Below, piece after piece: positions 1 to 9,579 of a stretch of 64,000 nt of DNA (position 1 is its first letter; each line of letters begins with the position of its first letter). The notes under the pieces were generated by a model. That model worked only from the letters and a program-made list of their open reading frames with translations, was not told the DNA's origin and did not search any database. This stretch comes from Pseudomonas denitrificans (nom. rej.) (GTDB lineage Bacteria; Pseudomonadota; Gammaproteobacteria; Pseudomonadales; Pseudomonadaceae): positions 2,480,001 through 2,544,000 of the forward strand of contig NZ_CP043626.1 of NCBI RefSeq assembly GCF_008807415.1. Reading direction: 5' to 3'. Both the position numbers and the translations under genes were made by a program.

Positions 1-3000
1 GGCATTGCTGCCGCTGGCCCGCGCACGAGTGCCGATGGCCGCACTGTTGTTGCCCGAGGCCTCCGCTCCCGCGCCGCCGGCCACCGCATCGGTGCCGGTG
101 GGGCGCGGCTTGGGCAGGCTGCTGCTGTTGTTCACCTGGAACATGCCATCGGTGCCGTTCTGCAGCTGGGTGATGTCGGTCTTCGCCTGGGTGACGCGGT
201 TGTCGACGTTGTTGATGGTGCTGTTGACCGTGTCGCCGTGGTCGCGCAACTGCGAGACGTTGACCGCATCGGTGTCGGCCTCGCCGGCCTTGACGTTGGT
301 GATCTGCCGTTCGTTGCCGGCGCTGCCCACCGAGACGCTGTTATCGCGATCGGCCACCGAGTCGGCGCCCAGGGCCACGCTGTTGGTGGCTTCGGCACTG
401 GCGCCGGCGCCGATGGCCGAACTGCGTTCACCCGTGGCGGAAGCGCCTTCGCCCATCGCTACCGAGGAGCTGCCACTGGCGCTGGCGCCGGTGCCCACCG
501 CCGTGGCGCTGTCAGCGCTGGCGGTTGCATGGCTGCCGATGGCGCTGGCGTTGCTGGCGCTGGCATTGGCGCCATCGCCCATGGCCAGGGAGGACGTCCC
601 GGAAGCCTGGGCGGCCGGGCCAACAGCGATGGAGTCGGTGCCGCTGGCGACCGAATCGGGCTTCTGTGAGTTGGCGTGGAAGTACTTGATGCCACCCAGG
701 GTGATGTTGTTGATCTGGGTGGTCACTTCGTACAGCTGCGAGCCGTTCACTGCGTCGGTGGAGGTAGCGTCGATATTGCCTGCGGCGACGTTGGTGATCT
801 TGCTCGGCCCGCGCCCAAGACGGTTGGCGCTGTAGGCGCCATTGTTGGCGTCAGCGCCCGGGTCCCAGAGCAACGCGTCCTGGCTCAGCTGGTCGGTGCG
901 GTCGGCAACGCCTTTGAGTTGCGAGACGTTGACCGCGTCGGTTTCCTCCGCACCCGCTGCAACCCCCGTGACACGGCGGTTGCCGACGTTGACTTCGCCC
1001 GTCGCGGTGCCGCCCACCAGGTAGGCCTGATGCCCCAGGGTGCTGCCATCGGCGATGGAGCCGGCGCCCAGCGCCACGCTATTGTCCGCGGAAGCATTGG
1101 CGTTGCGGCCCAGCGCCAGGGCGCTGTCGCCCGTCGCCTCGGCCCGATAGCCGACCGCTGTGGAGCCCTGCCCATTGGCGTAGGCGTCTTCCGGGGCGAG
1201 GTTCTGCTCATTGGTGCGGACATATCGGATGCCACGACCGTTCGTGGCAACGTTGGCCTCGCTGTCGTCACCGAAGACGTTGCTCACCCGGTTATCGACA
1301 TGGGTCACGCGGTTGTCGACGTTGGTGACGTTCTCGTTGGTCTCGTTGAGCTGCGACATGTTCACCGCGTCGCTGTCATCCGCACCACGGGCGACGTTGG
1401 TGATCTTCGTGCCACCGGTCCTGGTCACCGAGTTGTAGGTATCGCCCTGCATCACCACCTTGTTGTAGTTGATGGTACCGGTGACGGGGTCGCGCTCGTA
1501 CTTGACCGCACCGGCATCGCCATCGGCCACCTGGTCGCCCAGGGCCTTGAGCTGGCTGACGTTGACGCCGTCGGTGTCGGCGGCGCCCGCCGCCAGGTTG
1601 GTCAGGCGGCGCACCGTGGCATTGGTCGTCGGGGTACCGGCCTGGCCGATGGAGACTTCGCCATTGGCAACGCTGCCGGCGATACTGGCGGTCGCGGATG
1701 GCGCATAGGCTTTCTGCGAGAGATCGGCAGTGGTGCTGCTCCGTGCCCCCAGCGCGACGCTGTTGGCGGCTGTGGCGCTGGCCTCACGGCCAATGGCGAC
1801 CGAGTTGGCACGAGTGACCTTGCTGCCATAACCCAGGGCCACCGCGTTGGCACCGACGGCGCTGCTGCTCTGGCCCAAGGCCATTGCGCCGCTGGACAGG
1901 TCTGTGGCGGACGCGTTATTGACCTCTGCGCCACTGCCGATGGCAATGGTTCCCTCGGCGCTGACCTTGGCTTTGCGGCCCAGCGCCAGGCTGTACTGCG
2001 CCTTGTCGAGGACAGTGGCCTCGCTGCCCATGGCAATCGAATCCACCGACCCGGCAGTGGCGCCGGTGCCCATCGCCAGCGACCGGTTGGCCACGGCTGA
2101 CGCTCCGTGCCCCATAGCCATGGCGCTGTAGGCACCGCCGCTGACCTGGCTGGCGCTGCCCAACGCGAGGCTGTTATTGGCGCCCTGATTGACTTTTGCA
2201 CCGCTACCCAGCGCCGCGGAACCTTCGGCCGCTGCCAGGGTGCCAGTGCCCAGTGCAGTGGCATTGCTGTTGGTGGCATTACTGCCGGCGCCCAGGGCCA
2301 CCGAGTTGGCGCCGCTGACAACGGCTTGGTACCCAAGCGCCAGGCTGGCGGTAGACCCCGTGCCGGCCACCGTAGCTTCGGTGCCCATAGCGACGGAGTC
2401 CCTGGCACCGGACACCGCGCTCGTTCCCAAGGCCATGGATTGGCTGGCTTGCGCATTGGCGCTCTCACCCGCAGCGATGGCCTTGTTGGCGCTCGCGGCG
2501 ACCTGGCTTCTGTTGCCCAGCGCCAGGCTGTCGGTGGCACCCTGGTTTACCGTCGCACCGTTGCCCAGGGTTAGCGCGTCGTTGGACAGGGTCTGCGCAC
2601 CGTTGCCGATGGCGATGCCTCTGGCACCCTGCACCTGGGCATCGTTGCCGACCGCCAGGCCCTGGCTGGAACTGTCGCCCACTTTGGCGCCAGCGCCGAT
2701 GGCGGTGGCTTGGCGGCTCAGGCTGTTTGCCCCACGGCCCACCGCCAGGCCACTCTCAGCGGCAGCAGTAGCTCCATAACCGACCGCCGTGGAGCCCTGC
2801 CCCTTGGCATAGGCGTCAGTCACCGGCAGGCCATTGTCATTGGTGCGGACATAACGAATGCCGCGGCCGATCTGCTGGATATTGGTAGTGCTGTCATCGC
2901 CGAAAACGTTACTGACGCGGTTGTCGACGTTGGTGACGTTCTGGTTGGTCTGGTACAGCTGCGAGCCATTCACCGCGTCGGTGGAGGTGTTGCTGACGTT

Positions 3001-3909
3001 ACCCGGAGCAACGTTGGTGATCCTGTTCTGTTGGCTACCGCCATGGCTGGCGCTGAACGCGCCCAGGGTCTCGTCCCAGAGCAGTGCGTCCTGGGCGATT
3101 TGGCCCGTCACACCCTTGAGCTGGGCGACGTTGACCGCATCGCTGTCGGCGCTGCCAGCGGCCACACCGGTGATCTGCCGGTACACGCCGGTGCCGGCGT
3201 CACCCACGGCGACGGCGCCCTGGGTGCTGGTGGTGGCGTTGATGGCCAAGGCCTGGGCCGGGTCCACGCCGTCAGGCAGGTAGCCCTGCTGGCCGGCAAC
3301 GGTGCCAGCCACAGAGCCAGCGCCCAAGGCCACACCACCGAGCGTGCTGGCCACGGCGTCATTGCCGATGGCGACCGAGTCCTTGGCCGTAGCGCGGGTG
3401 CCGGTCGGGTTACCGCTGGCATCGGTAGCGACGTTGCCAATCGCCATGGAGTCTGTGCGATCGATCTTGTTGTTCAGACCGATTCGGCCGCCGTTGACGT
3501 AAAGCTCGTTGCCCAGGGTCAGCGAGTTGCTGCCATCCGCCTGGGAGCCGGTTCCATAGAACAGCACCCGGCCAGTCTGGGTCGATTTGTCATTGGAAAG
3601 ACAGTTTTCGTTCCCGCTGTCGGGGCCGTCATACTTCCAGCCCGTGCTACCAGTGGCACCGGTGTCATGCACGAAGATGCAACCTGGATCGGTGCTGTCG
3701 TTGACATACAGGCCAGCATTCCCGGCAACGTTCCGTTCATTTTGCGATCCGGCGGCACCCGCCGCCGCGCCCAGGTGCAAACCACTGAGCAGGCCCAGGC
3801 CGAGCACCGCCAGTACGCGGCCTCCTTTGCCCGAGCGACGCGCAAACTCGCAGGCCACGCACCAGCATTGCTGGGTCCGCGACCACACCAGACGATAAAT
3901 CCTGTTCAT
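1..3909 (-). CDS. Trimeric autotransporter adhesin (YadA/Hia type), 3' end outside window
   Basis: At least 1303 codons are visible and the frame is still open at base 1, so the C-terminal stalk and beta-barrel anchor lie outside. The N-terminus (MNRIYRLVWSRTQQCW) is an extended signal peptide (ESPR) typical of very large type V secretion proteins; a hydrophobic stretch and an Ala-rich cleavage region follow by about residue 50. The passenger is mostly 14-residue left-handed beta-roll repeats of the form AxGxxAxAxGxxSxAxG, interrupted by several neck modules containing NVAxG, DAVNxSQL and NVDNRV. This is the head/neck architecture of YadA-like trimeric surface adhesins, which mediate attachment and autoaggregation. 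The start has a strong Shine-Dalgarno (GGAAGGAG, 8 bases before ATG). The gene lies 47 bp downstream of a secreted repeat protein on the same strand. Family call is firm; the receptor is unknown. Confidence 0.9.
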   Translation of the reverse strand, partial: MNRIYRLVWSRTQQCWCVACEFARRSGKGGRVLAVLGLGLLSGLHLGAAAGAAGSQNERNVAGNAGLYVNDSTDPGCIFVHDTGATGSTGWKYDGPDSGNENCLSNDKSTQTGRVLFYGTGSQADGSNSLTLGNELYVNGGRIGLNNKIDRTDSMAIGNVATDASGNPTGTRATAKDSVAIGNDAVASTLGGVALGAGSVAGTVAGQQGYLPDGVDPAQALAINATTSTQGAVAVGDAGTGVYRQITGVAAGSADSDAVNVAQLKGVTGQIAQDALLWDETLGAFSASHGGSQQNRITNVAPGNVSNTSTDAVNGSQLYQTNQNVTNVDNRVSNVFGDDSTTNIQQIGRGIRYVRTNDNGLPVTDAYAKGQGSTAVGYGATAAAESGLAVGRGANSLSRQATAIGAGAKVGDSSSQGLAVGNDAQVQGARGIAIGNGAQTLSNDALTLGNGATVNQGATDSLALGNRSQVAASANKAIAAGESANAQASQSMALGTSAVSGARDSVAMGTEATVAGTGSTASLALGYQAVVSGANSVALGAGSNATNSNATALGTGTLAAAEGSAALGSGAKVNQGANNSLALGSASQVSGGAYSAMAMGHGASAVANRSLAMGTGATAGSVDSIAMGSEATVLDKAQYSLALGRKAKVSAEGTIAIGSGAEVNNASATDLSSGAMALGQSSSAVGANAVALGYGSKVTRANSVAIGREASATAANSVALGARSSTTADLSQKAYAPSATASIAGSVANGEVSIGQAGTPTTNATVRRLTNLAAGAADTDGVNVSQLKALGDQVADGDAGAVKYERDPVTGTINYNKVVMQGDTYNSVTRTGGTKITNVARGADDSDAVNMSQLNETNENVTNVDNRVTHVDNRVSNVFGDDSEANVATNGRGIRYVRTNEQNLAPEDAYANGQGSTAVGYRAEATGDSALALGRNANASADNSVALGAGSIADGSTLGHQAYLVGGTATGEVNVGNRRVTGVAAGAEETDAVNVSQLKGVADRTDQLSQDALLWDPGADANNGAYSANRLGRGPSKITNVAAGNIDATSTDAVNGSQLYEVTTQINNITLGGIKYFHANSQKPDSVASGTDSIAVGPAAQASGTSSLAMGDGANASASNASAIGSHATASADSATAVGTGASASGSSSVAMGEGASATGERSSAIGAGASAEATNSVALGADSVADRDNSVSVGSAGNERQITNVKAGEADTDAVNVSQLRDHGDTVNSTINNVDNRVTQAKTDITQLQNGTDGMFQVNNSSSLPKPRPTGTDAVAGGAGAEASGNNSAAIGTRARASGSNA

Positions 3910-3956
3910 GAGAAGCTCCTTCCAGGGGCGCTGCCCCGGATTTCTGCGAAGGGAAA

Positions 3957-4802
3957 TCAGCGGGAGGACAGCTGCAGGGCGCGGCTGGACTGGATCAGTT
4001 GCGGGCGTTCCATGGCCGTCGGGCGCGACTGCTGCAGCGCGCGCTCGTAAAGGCGCAGTGCGCCGGCGTGGTCCTGGCGGACGTAGTCGAGGTAGCCACC
4101 GGCGAACAATCCGGCCTCGGTGCGCAGGTCACGCTTGACCGCGTCGGGGGCCTGCAGGCCATCGATCTGGGCGAACACCGCGGAGCTGTCGGACTTGCCC
4201 TGGAACAGCGCGAGCATGGCGCGCTGGTGCTCGTCGACCGGTTTGATGGCACGGGCGAGTTTCTCCACACGCGCCTTGGTGACGGCCGGCTTGACTCCGG
4301 CATCGCTGGCCTGGCGGGCGGTTACCCAGAGGTTCCAGAGGCCGGCGTAGGCCTGGACCTGCGGATTGGGGGAGGTCTTCTGCAGCTCTGCGAAGGCTTT
4401 GCCGGCCTGATCGAAGCGGCCCAGCGCGGCCAGGTTCACTGCCGACGGCAAGGCGATCACCGCCGCCTGGTCGCTGCCCTTGAGGGCGTCGTAGAACTGC
4501 CGGGCGCGCATGTGGCGGCCGCCGGCATCCTCGATGAAGGCCTGCTCGGCCAGGGCGCGGCTGCCGCCCTGCCCTTGCGCGCCGGCTTCACGCAGCAGCG
4601 CCTGGGCCGAAGCGAGGTCACCTTCGAGCAGTTGCTGGTGGGCCAGCAGCACCAGGGGTTGTGCGACGGTTTGCGCGGGCGCCTGCGGCACCGGTTGCGC
4701 CGGGCCGGCCAGGGCCGACCCCGTGGCGACCAGCAATGCCAGGGCGATGGTGGAAAGCTTGCCGGAGCGACTGCGATCGGCGGTTTTCGAGAGAGGGTTC
4801 AT
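3957..4802 (-). CDS. Secreted tetratricopeptide-like helical repeat protein
   Basis: 281 residues. The N-terminus has basic residues followed by a hydrophobic segment and an Ala-x-Ala type site near residue 33 (ATGSALAGPA), so export to the periplasm is likely. The rest is Ala/Leu-rich paired helices (for example LLEGDLASAQALLREAGA and ALRLYERALQQS) resembling TPR units. The gene directly precedes the trimeric autotransporter and is probably co-transcribed with it, which suggests a role in assembly or quality control of the adhesin in the periplasm; that role is inference. I do not recognise a named family. The upstream start at 4985 was rejected because the residues before 4802 look non-coding and the signal peptide begins at MNPLSK. 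Confidence 0.72.
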   Translation of the reverse strand: MNPLSKTADRSRSGKLSTIALALLVATGSALAGPAQPVPQAPAQTVAQPLVLLAHQQLLEGDLASAQALLREAGAQGQGGSRALAEQAFIEDAGGRHMRARQFYDALKGSDQAAVIALPSAVNLAALGRFDQAGKAFAELQKTSPNPQVQAYAGLWNLWVTARQASDAGVKPAVTKARVEKLARAIKPVDEHQRAMLALFQGKSDSSAVFAQIDGLQAPDAVKRDLRTEAGLFAGGYLDYVRQDHAGALRLYERALQQSRPTAMERPQLIQSSRALQLSSR

Positions 4803-4905
4803 GGCGGCAACTCCTGTAAATGTTCGAGTTGCCGTCATGCTAGGAATGGCGCGTGCGGAGCGAACTAGGAGTCCTCCCCGCCCCGGCATCAGAGTTGTTC
4901 CGCAA

Positions 4906-6489
4906 TCAGTTGGCCGCCAGGCGCAGCTCCAGTTCCAGATCGATGGCCAGGTGCTCCGCGCTGCGCTGGATGCCCATGCGCGCATTCAGCCGCTGCGCCA
5001 GGCGCAGGACGTACTGCTGGAGGATGATGCTGTTGCTTCCGCCCACACCACTCAGCTCCAGGCGCACCAGCAGTTGCCCCTGCTGCACCGCCCGGGCCGC
5101 AAGCATCACACCCCGTGCCGCGACAAGCAGCTCCAGCGCGCCGTTCAGCCAATGGGAAAACAGCTCTGCATCCAGCCAGCTGCGCAGCCGTTCGCTGCAC
5201 TGGTTGTCGAAACGGCAGGCCGGGTACTGAGCCAGGCCGCGCTCGATGAGGTCCTCCAGGTCACAAGGCGTCAGCGACGGCGCGGGGTGATCCTCTTTCG
5301 GGTTACTGGTGCTCTTGAGCCGACGCAGCGCTTCGACGACTCCGTCCAGGCCCGGTGTTGCCGGGTGCAGTTCGAGCCCGTCCAGGCGGGAGTGCAGCTC
5401 GTCCAGCGCTGCCGTGCTGATCTCGCGGAGCCGGTGCAGCCCGGCTTCGGCGGCCAGGGCGCGGTCGCGCCATTCGAGCAGTTCGTCCTCGCTGTCGGTA
5501 ATGTCCTGCAAGCCACCCAGCACGCCGGTCGGCTGGCCGCTGGAGTCGCGACAGGGCACCATCCAGTTGTGCAGCACGCGATGCCTGCCATGCAGCTCGG
5601 CGCGCAGGGTGAAGGTCACCGGAGCGCCCTTCTCTATCACGGTCTGGAAGCGGCCCGGCAGCGACTCGCGATGCTGTGCCGGCAGCCAGGTGCTGCCAGC
5701 CAGCGTAGCGCCCAGCGCTTCGTCCGCGCTGACCTGGTGGAAGTCGAGGAAGCGCTGGTTGCAGAACAGCAGGCGGCTGTCGACACCCCGCACGAACATC
5801 GGGTTGGGCGCGGCATCGACCAGTTCGCGCAAAAGGCCGATCTCGGCGGGCAGCGCTTCGGCCACCGCCGCACCCGACGGATAATCCGCTACCAGGCCTG
5901 CACGACGGGCGATTTCGGCCAGCTCGACGTTGGAGCCAACGCGCAGCTTCTCCAGCAGGTGCGCCTTGTAGGTGCTGACCGTCTTGAAGCTGATGCGCAG
6001 CTGTTCGGCGATGCGCACGTTCGACTGCCCCTCGGCGATCAGTTGCAGTACCGACAATTCGCGCGGTGTCAGGCTGCCCAGCACATCTCCGGGGCCCGAC
6101 TGCATGTGCTCGCGGGCGAAGTGGCCGCGCCCGGCAAGCACATCGACGATGGCCTTGCGCAGCAGGGCAGTGTCTTCATGCTTGCTGACGAAGCCACTGG
6201 CGCCGGCCTGGAAGCACAGCGGGGCGAAATGCGCCGGGTTCTGCCGGCTGTAGACCAGCACCTTCTGCCGGGCATCGCGAGCGCGCAGGCGCCGCAGCAG
6301 GTCGAGCCCGCCTGCCCCCGGCAGGTTCAGTTCGAGGATCACCAGGTCCGGGCGGGCTTCACGCGCCAGGCTCAGGGCACTGGGCACATCGATCGCCTCC
6401 GCCGCCACCTCGTGGCCCATTTCTTCCAGCAACGTGCGCAAGGCATCGCGCACTATCGGTGTCGCATCCGCGAGCAAAACCCTGGCCAT
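4906..6489 (-). CDS. Atypical response regulator: pseudo-receiver, LuxR-type HTH, PAS, degenerate kinase-like C-terminus
   Basis: 527 residues. Residues 1-120 have the receiver fold, but the usual Asp pair is D8-A9 and the phospho-acceptor position reads PDLVILELNLPG, with Glu53 in place of Asp; the conserved Lys (GFVSKHED) is kept. A NarL/LuxR helix-turn-helix follows at about 150-210 (LTPRELSVLQLIAEGQSN, then KTVSTYKAHLLEKL). Next is a PAS domain at about 225-350 (MFVRGVDSRLLFCNQRFL, ending in GGLQDITD) and a C-terminal part spaced like a histidine kinase dimerisation/ATPase region but without recognisable H-, N- or G-boxes. It is probably a phosphorylation-independent DNA-binding regulator with a PAS input. 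It is transcribed toward the secreted repeat protein and the adhesin and may control them; this is inference. Confidence 0.8.
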   Translation of the reverse strand: MARVLLADATPIVRDALRTLLEEMGHEVAAEAIDVPSALSLAREARPDLVILELNLPGAGGLDLLRRLRARDARQKVLVYSRQNPAHFAPLCFQAGASGFVSKHEDTALLRKAIVDVLAGRGHFAREHMQSGPGDVLGSLTPRELSVLQLIAEGQSNVRIAEQLRISFKTVSTYKAHLLEKLRVGSNVELAEIARRAGLVADYPSGAAVAEALPAEIGLLRELVDAAPNPMFVRGVDSRLLFCNQRFLDFHQVSADEALGATLAGSTWLPAQHRESLPGRFQTVIEKGAPVTFTLRAELHGRHRVLHNWMVPCRDSSGQPTGVLGGLQDITDSEDELLEWRDRALAAEAGLHRLREISTAALDELHSRLDGLELHPATPGLDGVVEALRRLKSTSNPKEDHPAPSLTPCDLEDLIERGLAQYPACRFDNQCSERLRSWLDAELFSHWLNGALELLVAARGVMLAARAVQQGQLLVRLELSGVGGSNSIILQQYVLRLAQRLNARMGIQRSAEHLAIDLELELRLAAN

Positions 6490-6570
6490 AGCTACCCTGC
6501 CCCGAGCCGGTTTCCGTCCGCAACAGCATAGGCACCGCCGACCATCCACGCAGCGCCTTTATCGAGAAGA

Positions 6571-7455
6571 TCAGCCCCCCGCCATGTCCAGCGCCGCCGC
6601 CTGTTCGTCGACCAGTTGGCGGAACAGCTCCAGCGAGCGAGAGCGCGAATCGCTGCGCCAGATCAGCCAGGTGTTCAGCCGGGCGAAGTCGCCGCTCATG
6701 GGCCAGGCGCTGACCGAGGCGCTGCCGGGCATGTTGCTCAGCATGCTGCGCGGCATCACCGCCAGGCCGCCGCCGGCGCTCACGCAGGCGAGCATGCTGT
6801 GGTAGGACTCCAGCTCGCGGATGGCGCCGGGGGCCGCGCCGTCAGCGGCGAACCAGCGTTCGAAGTGATGGCGGTAGGAGCAGTTGTCGCGGAACACGTA
6901 GATCATCTCGCCGTCGGCATCCTGGCCGCGCTGGATCGGCGTGTGGTGTGACGGCGCGACCACCAGCATGTCCTCGTCGAACACCGGCACGCCCTCCAGT
7001 GCCGGGTGCTTGATCGGCCCGTCGACGAAGGCGGCGATCAGCTCGCCGGCGATCACCCCGTCGATCATGTCGCCCGACGGGCCGGTGGAGAGGTCCAGCT
7101 CCACCTTCGGGTACTGCTGGTGGTAGCGCGCCAGCAGGCGCGGGATGCGCACCGCCGCCGTGCTCTCCAGCGAGCCGATGGGGAAGCGCCCCGTGGGCTC
7201 CTTGCCCGACACCACCACCCGCGCCTCTTCCACCAGGCCGAGGATGCGCGTGGCGTAGACGAGGAAGTCGTGCCCGGCCAGGGACAGGCGCAGGCGATTG
7301 TTCTCGCGGATGAACAGGTCGGCGCCCAGGTCCGCTTCCAGCTGCTTGATCCGCGTGGTCAGGTTGGACGGCACGCGGTGCATGGCCTGGGCGGCGGCGG
7401 CGATGCTCTTGTGGGCCGCCACGGCACAGAAGATTTCCAGCTGGACGAGGTCCAT
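6571..7455 (-). CDS. ptrR: LysR-family transcriptional regulator, PtrR/YneJ-like
   Basis: 294 residues with the usual LysR layout: an N-terminal winged HTH ([18 protein letters not shown], then [14 protein letters not shown]) and a C-terminal periplasmic-binding-like effector domain beginning near residue 90. ATG at 7455 was chosen over a TTG four codons upstream because a GGAG lies six bases before it. It is divergent from a succinate-semialdehyde dehydrogenase gene, the same arrangement as E. coli ptrR (yneJ) and sad (yneI), where the regulator controls putrescine/GABA use. The HTH variant with PSNLTTRI instead of the common QPAVSRQI also matches that subgroup as I remember it. The symbol rests on this synteny. 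Confidence 0.8.
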   Translation of the reverse strand: MDLVQLEIFCAVAAHKSIAAAAQAMHRVPSNLTTRIKQLEADLGADLFIRENNRLRLSLAGHDFLVYATRILGLVEEARVVVSGKEPTGRFPIGSLESTAAVRIPRLLARYHQQYPKVELDLSTGPSGDMIDGVIAGELIAAFVDGPIKHPALEGVPVFDEDMLVVAPSHHTPIQRGQDADGEMIYVFRDNCSYRHHFERWFAADGAAPGAIRELESYHSMLACVSAGGGLAVMPRSMLSNMPGSASVSAWPMSGDFARLNTWLIWRSDSRSRSLELFRQLVDEQAAALDMAGG

Positions 7456-7563
7456 TTCATTCTCCAAACGAGAGCGTAGTCGTCATTATTATTCAGTTTT
7501 CATAAGCATGATTCAACGCGACACTGGCTCCACTTCCTGCAACCCACCCTCCAGGAGCGAGCC

Positions 7564-8952
7564 ATGAGCATCTCCCCGCAGACCCACGCGATCTCCCGCA
7601 ATCCCGCCACCGGCGAGGTGATCGACAGCTACGCCTTCGAATCCGCGCAGGCGCTGGAGCAGTCCCTGGCCCGCGCGGCCCAGGGCTACGCGACCTGGAA
7701 GCGCACCCCGCTGGAGCAGCGCGCCGCCGCCCTGGTACGCCTCGGCCAGACGCTGCGCGCCAACGCCGATGCCCTTGCCGCCACTATCACCGCCGAGATG
7801 GGCAAGCCCATCACCCAGGCCCGTGGCGAAGTGGAAAAGTGCGCCGGCCTGTGCGACTGGTACGCCGCCAACGGCCCGCAGATGCTCGCCCCGGAGCCCA
7901 CCAGCGTGGAGCACGAGCGCGCCTGGATCGAGTACCGCCCGCTGGGCCCGATCCTCGCGGTGATGCCGTGGAACTTCCCGATCTGGCAGGTGCTGCGCGG
8001 CGCGGTGCCGGCGCTGCTGGCAGGCAACACCTATGTGCTCAAGCACGCACCGAACGTCATGGGCAGCGCCTACGGAATGCTGCAGGCGTTCCAGCAGGCG
8101 GACTTCCCGGCCGGCGTGTTCGAGGTGATCAACGTCGGTAACGACCTGGTATCCCAGGCCATCCGCGACGACCGCATCGCCGCCGTCACCGTGACCGGCA
8201 GCGTGCGCGCCGGCTCCGCCATCGGCTCCCAGGCCGGCGCCGCGCTGAAGAAGTGCGTGCTCGAACTGGGCGGCTCGGACGCCTTCATCGTGCTCGCCGA
8301 TGCCGACCTCGACGTGGCCGTGAAGGCCGCCGTCGCCGGGCGCTTCCAGAACTCCGGGCAGGTCTGCGCCGCCGCCAAGCGCTTCATCATCGAGGACAGC
8401 ATCGCCAACGCCTTCACCGAACGCTTCGTCGCCGCCACTCGCGAACTGGCGATGGGCGACCCGACCCAGGCGCAGACCTACGTCGGCCCTATGGCCCGCT
8501 ACGACCTGCGCGACGAACTGGACGACCAGGTGCAGCGCACCCTGGCCGAAGGCGCCACCCTGCTGCTGGGCGGCGGCAAGGCCGAAGGCGCGGGCAACTT
8601 CTACCAGCCCACCGTGCTGGCGGACGTGACGCCGGAAATGACCTCGTTCCGCGAGGAGCTGTTCGGCCCGGTGGCCTCGATCATCCGCGCCAGGGACGCC
8701 CGCCACGCGCTGGAACTGGCCAACGACAGCGACTTCGGCCTGACCGCCACGGTGTTCACCGCCGACCTCGCCCGCGCCCGGCAGATGACCGCCGAGCTGG
8801 ACGTCGGTGGCGTATTCATCAACGGCTACAGCGCCAGCGATGCCCGCGTCGGTTTCGGCGGCGTGAAGAAGAGCGGCTTCGGTCGCGAGCTGTCGCACTT
8901 CGGCGTGCGCGAGTTCTGCAACGCACAGACCGTGTGGGTCGATCGCCGCTAA
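7564..8952 (+). CDS. sad: NAD(P)-dependent succinate-semialdehyde dehydrogenase, Sad/YneI type
   Basis: 462 residues, full length for this subgroup. It oxidises succinate semialdehyde to succinate at the end of the putrescine/GABA route. Aldehyde-dehydrogenase hallmarks are present: the cofactor motif MPWNFPIWQVLRG, the general base Glu234 in LELGGSDAF, and the catalytic Cys268 in FQNSGQVCAAAKR. The start has AGGAGCGAGCC just before ATG. The gene is divergent from a PtrR-like LysR gene and ends in a strong hairpin. Together with aguA further along, it indicates agmatine/putrescine catabolism. The family is certain; the exact aldehyde preference is inferred from synteny. Confidence 0.9.
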   Translation: MSISPQTHAISRNPATGEVIDSYAFESAQALEQSLARAAQGYATWKRTPLEQRAAALVRLGQTLRANADALAATITAEMGKPITQARGEVEKCAGLCDWYAANGPQMLAPEPTSVEHERAWIEYRPLGPILAVMPWNFPIWQVLRGAVPALLAGNTYVLKHAPNVMGSAYGMLQAFQQADFPAGVFEVINVGNDLVSQAIRDDRIAAVTVTGSVRAGSAIGSQAGAALKKCVLELGGSDAFIVLADADLDVAVKAAVAGRFQNSGQVCAAAKRFIIEDSIANAFTERFVAATRELAMGDPTQAQTYVGPMARYDLRDELDDQVQRTLAEGATLLLGGGKAEGAGNFYQPTVLADVTPEMTSFREELFGPVASIIRARDARHALELANDSDFGLTATVFTADLARARQMTAELDVGGVFINGYSASDARVGFGGVKKSGFGRELSHFGVREFCNAQTVWVDRR

Positions 8953-8965
8953 GCGCTGAGAACGC

Positions 8966-8992
8966 AACGGCCCGCCATGAGGGCGGGCCGTT
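8966..8992. terminator. Hairpin terminator after sad
   Basis: A perfect 11-bp inverted repeat (AACGGCCCGCC / GGCGGGCCGTT) with a 5-base loop starts 13 bases after the sad stop codon. There is no long T-run, but the GC-rich stem is typical of Pseudomonas terminators and could serve the converging gene at 9007-9504 too. Confidence 0.7.
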
Positions 8993-9006
8993 CACGTCGC
9001 TTGGCC

Positions 9007-9504
9007 TTAAGGCAAGCTAAACGGTTGTCGGGTCATCGCACGAACCAAGAGCCAGCTTTCCTGCTCGATATCCCGTTCGTGCTGCCAGTCCTGGGCCACG
9101 GAATGGAACGTAAGCCGGTTCCAGGACTCCGCAACAGCACCCGCCATAGGGACTACCTGCCCCTTGCGCGTCACCCACAACATTCCCCACCGTGGTGGCA
9201 ACTGGTAGGGCTGAATGGCCCCCTCGGGGCAGAGATAATAGCGGTACAGCCCCATCCCCAGCGTCTTCGCGGGTGGCTGCTTGCGCGCCGATTCATCGGC
9301 ATCGGACCAGGCCAGCCGAACCTGAATCGCCACGGATTCGACCCGCTTCCCGACCGCCTTGAACCCCAATACATCGGGCACATGCGCCCCCTTCATCCAC
9401 TCCCGTCCCAGCAAGCCCAAGTGGCAACCGTGGTTGCACAGCGTATTTCGCCGGGTAAGCCACATTCGGGCAATCTCGCAAAGCTCTGCGTGCGTCATGT
9501 CCAT
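9007..9504 (-). CDS. Small PD-(D/E)XK nuclease-like (MmcB-related, phage-type) protein
   Basis: 165 residues, no signal peptide. The segment PDVLGFKAVGKRVESVAIQV followed by GMGLYRYYLCPEGAI and PPRWGMLWV matches, from memory, a family found in prophages and accessory regions that resembles MmcB/restriction-endonuclease-like folds. In that family the second strand normally reads (V/I)EVK; here it reads AIQVR, so the catalytic Glu and Lys are replaced by Gln and Arg while the first Asp remains. The protein is probably catalytically inactive or uses the fold for binding. The N-terminus has a helical segment with CNHGCHLG, possibly a metal site. It stands alone between two housekeeping blocks. 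Function unknown. Confidence 0.6.
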   Translation of the reverse strand: MDMTHAELCEIARMWLTRRNTLCNHGCHLGLLGREWMKGAHVPDVLGFKAVGKRVESVAIQVRLAWSDADESARKQPPAKTLGMGLYRYYLCPEGAIQPYQLPPRWGMLWVTRKGQVVPMAGAVAESWNRLTFHSVAQDWQHERDIEQESWLLVRAMTRQPFSLP

Positions 9505-9579
9505 TTCTCAGCCAAAACCTCCGCCGCGGATGTCGATTGCCTGCCCGTTGCCGAGCGGGCAAGCGACTCGCGACCGTTT

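Noticed and set aside
1..3900. Repeat arrays resembling CRISPR or satellite DNA
   Set aside because: The periodicity is the 14-residue coding repeat of the trimeric autotransporter, without constant repeats and unique spacers.
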